Shown: one piece after another, positions 60,727-64,000 of the stretch
Position numbering within the stretch: the first letter of the stretch is position 1
Layout of the letters: each line of letters begins with the position of its first letter
Assembly: GCA_041397845.1 (NCBI GenBank)
Contig: JAWKVW010000004.1
Coordinates: 62,001-126,000, forward strand
Direction: 5' to 3'
Source: JAKPQE01 sp041397845
Lineage (GTDB): Bacteria; Pseudomonadota; Alphaproteobacteria; Rhizobiales; JAKPQE01
DNA: 64,000 nt
Made by a program: the position numbers and the translations under genes
The notes under the pieces: model-generated
Told to the model about the DNA's origin: nothing
What the model saw: the letters and a program-made list of their open reading frames with translations, nothing else
Databases searched by the model: none

Positions 60727-62271
60727 ATGGCCAAACCGAAGCAAGACAAGCCCCAGGCGCGCCTGCCGCGCGGCCTCGTTGACCGTGGTCCGGCCGAGAT
60801 CCGGGCGGTGGCGGCGATGCTGGAAAAGATCCGCGGCGTCTACGAGCTTTACGGCTTCGAGGCGGTCGAGACGCCGGCGATCGAATACACCGACGCGCTC
60901 GGCAAGTTCCTGCCCGATCAGGACCGGCCGAACGAGGGCGTCTTTTCCTTTCAGGACGACGACGAGCAGTGGCTGTCGCTGCGCTATGACCTGACCGCGC
61001 CGCTCGCCCGGTTCGTCGCCGAGAATTTCGACAGGCTGCCGAAGCCCTATCGCAGCTATCGCGCCGGCTATGTCTATCGCAACGAGAAGCCGGGGCCGGG
61101 CCGGTTCCGCCAGTTCATGCAGTTCGACGCCGACACGGTCGGCGCGCCGTCGGTCGCGGCCGACGCCGAGATGTGCATGATGATGGCCGACACGCTCGAG
61201 GCGCTCGGCATTTCGCGCGGCGACTACGTCATTCGCGTCAACAACCGCAAGCTTCTCGACGGGCTGATGGAAGCGATCGGCATCGGCGGCGAGGCCGAGG
61301 CGGGCAAGCGGCTCGCGGTGCTGCGCTCGCTCGACAAGCTCGACAAGTTCTCGCGCGAGGACGTCGGCCTGCTGCTCGGCGCCAAGGGGCGCATGGACGA
61401 GAGCGGCGACTTCACCCGCGGTGCCGGCCTCGACGACGACCAGATCGCCTCGATTTTCCGCTTCCTCGATCATGCAGAGAAGATCGCGGCCGAGTATTTC
61501 CCGGCCGCCTTCATGGGCGCCGGCAGCGACGCCGCCGAGGCTGCCTATGCGGAAGTGCGCCAGGGGCTGGCCTTCCTCGGCGAGAATGCCGCGCTCGGCG
61601 CCGGCCTCGAAGAACTCGAAGGCATTCATCGCCTCGTCGCGCGCGCCGGCTACGACATCGACCGCATCCGCATCGACCCGTCGGTCATTCGCGGCCTCGA
61701 ATACTACACCGGCCCGGTCTACGAGGCCGAGCTGCTGTTCGAGGCAAAGAACGACGACGGCCAGACGGTGCGCTTCGGCTCGGTCGGCGGCGGCGGGCGC
61801 TATGACGGGCTCGTCGGCCGCTTCCGCTCCGAGGCCGTGCCGGCGACCGGCTTCTCGATCGGCGTGTCGCGCCTTGCGGCGGCGCTGACGATGCTCGGCA
61901 AGCTCGGCGCCGGCGAGGAGCGCGGCCCGGTCGTTGTCCTCGTCATGGACCGCGATCGTGTCGCCGACTACCAGCAGATGGTGGCGATGCTGCGCGGCGC
62001 CGGCATCCGCTCGGAGATGTATCTCGGCGGCTCGGGCATGAAGGCGCAGATGAAATACGCCGACAAGCGCAACGCGCCGTGCGTCGTCATCCAGGGTTCG
62101 GACGAGGCGGAGCGCGGCGAGGTGCAGATCAAGGATCTCATCGAGGGCAAGCGGCTCTCCGAGACCATTGCCGACAACGAGACCTGGCGCGAGAGCCGGC
62201 CGGCGCAGGTCACCGTGGCAACTGGCGACATCGTCGCCGCGGTTCGCGACATTCTCGCGCGCTACGACTGA
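60727..62271 (+). CDS. hisS: histidyl-tRNA synthetase
   Basis: 514-residue class II synthetase. Motif 1 starts at AAMLEKIRGVYELYGFEAVE; motif 2 shows YRAGYVYRNEKPGPGRFRQF; histidine-binding loops are in RIDPSVIRGLEYYTGPVYEA; motif 3 in FSIGVSRLAAALTM; the anticodon domain ends the protein (VATGDIVAAVRDILARYD). MAKPKQDKPQ is taken as start. With hisZ and hisG downstream it forms the conserved alphaproteobacterial hisS-hisZ-hisG block. Confidence 0.96.
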   Translation: MAKPKQDKPQARLPRGLVDRGPAEIRAVAAMLEKIRGVYELYGFEAVETPAIEYTDALGKFLPDQDRPNEGVFSFQDDDEQWLSLRYDLTAPLARFVAENFDRLPKPYRSYRAGYVYRNEKPGPGRFRQFMQFDADTVGAPSVAADAEMCMMMADTLEALGISRGDYVIRVNNRKLLDGLMEAIGIGGEAEAGKRLAVLRSLDKLDKFSREDVGLLLGAKGRMDESGDFTRGAGLDDDQIASIFRFLDHAEKIAAEYFPAAFMGAGSDAAEAAYAEVRQGLAFLGENAALGAGLEELEGIHRLVARAGYDIDRIRIDPSVIRGLEYYTGPVYEAELLFEAKNDDGQTVRFGSVGGGGRYDGLVGRFRSEAVPATGFSIGVSRLAAALTMLGKLGAGEERGPVVVLVMDRDRVADYQQMVAMLRGAGIRSEMYLGGSGMKAQMKYADKRNAPCVVIQGSDEAERGEVQIKDLIEGKRLSETIADNETWRESRPAQVTVATGDIVAAVRDILARYD

Positions 62272-62469
62272 GCGCCACGTTTGCCATGTCCCGACCGGAC
62301 CTTGCGGCCACGGTTTACATTCGGGACTGGACGGACTATCCGCAGCGGCGACCGGGGATTGCCCGATCGCGGCCATGCCATCGTTCCCGCCGGCGCGGGG
62401 ATGACGGAACGCAACTGGTTCTTCGGCGCGCGGCGGAGCCCGCGACACGGAGAAAGAGGGAGGGGCGTG
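62272..62469. repeat. short intergenic gap with a repeat-like GC palindrome (~62372-62430)
   Basis: The segment ATCGTTCCCGCCGGCGCGGG ATGACGG resembles the widespread CGTCAT-(C)CCGCG-type bacterial interspersed repeats: a dyad around CGCCGGCGCG with CATCG/ATGAC outer arms. Only one copy is seen in this window, so family membership is uncertain. Confidence 0.35.
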
Positions 62470-63577
62470 ATGCCCGGCGACGCCATCAAGCGCCTGATCG
62501 CCGAACGCGGCTCGATCATGGTCGATCCGCCGCTGTTGCAGCCGGCGGACGTGTTCCTTGACCTTGCCGGCGAGGACCTGCGCCGCCGCCTGTTCCTGAC
62601 GCAGGGACCGGATGGCGCCGAGTTGTGCCTGCGCCCGGATTTCACCATTCCCGTCTGCCGGCTCCACCTTGATGGCGGGGCCGCCGACCGTCGGGCGGAA
62701 TATGGCTATGTCGGACCGATCTTCCGCCACCGGGCGAGCAGCTCCGGCGAGGTGACGCAGGCCGGCATCGAGTCGTTCGGCCGCATTGACCGCGAAGCGG
62801 CCGACGCCGACACCCTCGCCTTCGCCCTTGAGGCCTGCGGCGCCATGGGCGTTGCCGCGCCTGCGATCCGCATCGGCGATTCCTCCTCTTCGTCGCCGCG
62901 CTCGATGCGCTTGGCCTTTCCGGCGCCTGGCGGGCGCGCCTGCATCGCATGTTCGGCGACCGGGCGCGGCTCGACCGCTGCCTTGCCCGGGCGGCGGACG
63001 GCAGCGACCGCGGCCCGGCGGGTCCGGCCGGATTCCTTGCCGCGCTCGAGGGCTCGGCCCTGACGCGGCCCGCGCCGTCGTCGAGGACATGTTGTCGATC
63101 GCCCGGATCAATCCGGTCGGCGGGCGCACCGCCGGCGAGATCGCCGAGCGCTTCCTTGAACAGGCCGCCCTCGCTGCCGGTGCCGGCATCGGCGACAAGG
63201 GCGCGGCGTTCCTGTCCGCCCTGCTCGATGTCAGCGGCCCGGCCGCTGCCGCCGGCGAGGCGATCGCGCGGTTGACGGCCGAGGCCGGCGTCGACCTTTC
63301 GGCGGCGCTTTCGGCCTATCGGCGGCGGCTCGAGGCTTTTGCCGGCAACGGCATCGACGTTGCGACCGTCGAGTTCTCGGCCTCCTTCGGCCGGAGGCTC
63401 GACTATTATTCCGGCTTCGTCTTCGAGGTCGAGGATCCGGCCGGTACGGCGGGCGGCGTCATTGCCCGGGGCGGGCGCTATGACGGTCTTGTCGCCCATA
63501 TGGGCGCCGGCGCCGATGTGCCGGCTGTCGGCTGCGCCCTGTGGATCGACCGTTTCGCCAGTGGAGGCGCCCGATGA
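62470..63577 (+). pseudogene. hisZ: ATP phosphoribosyltransferase regulatory subunit HisZ, two frameshifts
   Basis: HisS-paralogue regulatory subunit, ~369 aa if joined: MPGDAIKRLIAERGSIMVDP, LCLRPDFTIPVCRLHLDGG, YGYVGPIFRHRASSSGEVTQ in frame 1; LFVAALDALGLSGAWRARLH and MFGDRARLDRCLARAADG in frame 2; LSIARINPVGGRTAGEIAER, FEVEDPAGTAGGVIARGGRY in frame 3. Breaks at ~62890 (a run of C shortened) and ~63055 (GGGG read as GGG) are single-base deletions in homopolymers. As histidine biosynthesis with a short HisG needs HisZ, sequencing error is the better explanation. The stop overlaps hisG ATG. Confidence 0.85.
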
Positions 63578-64000
63578 CCGCTTCTCTCGTCATCGCCGTG
63601 CCCTCGAAGGGCCGGCTGCAGGAAAACGCCAACGCATTCTTCGGCCGTGCCGGACTGACGGTCACCCAGCCGGGCGGCGCGCGCAACTATCGCGGCCGCA
63701 TCGCCGGGCTCGACGGCGTCGAGATCGCCTTTCTGTCGGCCTCCGAGATTGCCCGCGAGCTCGCCCAGGGCGGCGTCCATCTCGGCGTCACCGGCGAGGA
63801 CCTCATTCGCGAATCGATTCCCGGCGCCGACGAGAAGGTCTATCTCGTCACGCCGCTCGGCTTCGGCCATGCCGACGTCGTCGTCGCCGTGCCGGAAGCC
63901 TGGATCGACGTGCGCACCATGGCCGACCTTGACGACGTCGCCGCCGGCTTTCGGGCACGGCACGGCCGCCGGCTGCGGGTCGCCACCAAATATCTCAACA
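63574..64000 (+). CDS. hisG: ATP phosphoribosyltransferase, short form (HisG), 5' part
   Basis: First ~142 residues of the enzyme that starts histidine synthesis: SLVIAVPSKGRLQENANAFF (family N-terminus), GVEIAFLSASEIARELAQGG, VHLGVTGEDLIRE, and LRVATKYLN at the edge. The HisG short form works only with HisZ, which precedes it by an ATGA overlap with GGAGG upstream. Runs out of the window. Confidence 0.95.
   Translation, partial: MTASLVIAVPSKGRLQENANAFFGRAGLTVTQPGGARNYRGRIAGLDGVEIAFLSASEIARELAQGGVHLGVTGEDLIRESIPGADEKVYLVTPLGFGHADVVVAVPEAWIDVRTMADLDDVAAGFRARHGRRLRVATKYLN

Noticed and set aside
60598..63198. An 866-codon open frame on the minus strand
   Set aside because: It is antisense to hisS and hisZ; the translation is low in hydrophobic order and has no motif.
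1..64000. CRISPR arrays, prophage or transposase genes
   Set aside because: No regularly spaced direct repeats with unique spacers, no integrase, capsid or transposase motif. The DUF2513 gene, sometimes phage-borne, has no phage neighbours here.

Overview
The window reads as a high-GC alphaproteobacterial chromosome segment, most likely Hyphomicrobiales (Rhizobiales). The evidence is an Irr-type Fur regulator with an HHHH motif, a DUF1236 protein, a Zur/ZnuABC locus with its palindromic boxes, a UDP-glucuronate 4-epimerase and a WecA-like transferase of the rhizobial surface-polysaccharide kind, and dense GC-biased third codon positions throughout. No prophage, transposase or CRISPR array is visible. 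One tRNA gene (Gln, CTG) is present. Genus cannot be decided from the sequence alone.

Layout. 1-2.4 kb: tail of an alpha/beta hydrolase gene, two unknown genes and a wrecked TerB-like gene. 2.4-2.9 kb: a mosaic of intergenic repeats, one of which recurs at 59.4 kb. 2.9-8.1 kb: Tat-exported FAD amine oxidase, guaA, a DUF2934 gene and an RsmB-type rRNA methyltransferase. 8.3-11.5 kb: irr, then a rubrerythrin / cysteine-rich Fe-S oxidoreductase / DUF3501 operon behind an Irr-box-like palindrome. 11.7-14.4 kb: an alpha/beta hydrolase coupled to a TPR-like/trypsin-like protease, the least explained pair here. 14.5-16.1 kb: arsR, permease and thioredoxin-like genes. 16.2-18.2 kb: guaB and a coupled membrane protein. 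18.6-26.1 kb: an orphan vWA/TadG-like protein, a DUF2513 gene, a NIT-HAMP-signalling-CZB chemoreceptor, DUF1236, rlmE and ppx/gppA. 26.4-31.6 kb: tRNA-Gln, a 26-residue membrane microprotein, a PiT phosphate transporter, an epimerase, and a dsrE-tusA pair divergent from a TetR gene with a perfect operator palindrome between them. 31.6-34.9 kb: zur-znuB-znuC divergent from znuA. 35-39.9 kb: a spore-coat-U (Csu-like, archaic) chaperone-usher pilus operon. 40.1-46.2 kb: surface polysaccharide genes. 46.2-60.6 kb: a phenylacetate catabolism region with two divergent arms (paaN-livKHMGF-fadJ-like, and paaG-paaI-paaJ-paaK-paaR, then paaX). 60.7-64 kb: hisS, hisZ and the start of hisG.

How parts work together. 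The phenylacetate arms carry CoA activation (PaaK), epoxide isomerisation (PaaG), ring-cleavage aldehyde dehydrogenase (PaaN), beta-oxidation (FadJ-like, PaaJ), a thioesterase (PaaI) and a Liv-type ABC transporter inside the same operon as paaN, so aromatic-acid uptake is a reasonable inference. The ring epoxidase paaABCDE is not in the window. Metal homeostasis appears twice (Irr and Zur), each beside its own recognisable operator.

Data quality. At least ten genes have reading frames broken by one- or two-base indels, several of them in short homopolymers (terB-like, arsR, its permease, the chemoreceptor, DUF1236, the O-antigen ligase-like gene, paaN, paaG, paaJ, paaK, hisZ). The protein sense continues cleanly in another frame after each break, and hisZ belongs to an otherwise intact hisS-hisZ-hisG block. 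I think assembly or sequencing error explains most of these, although the terB-like gene looks like a true relic. Such genes are listed over their full extent, as pseudogene when several breaks are evident.
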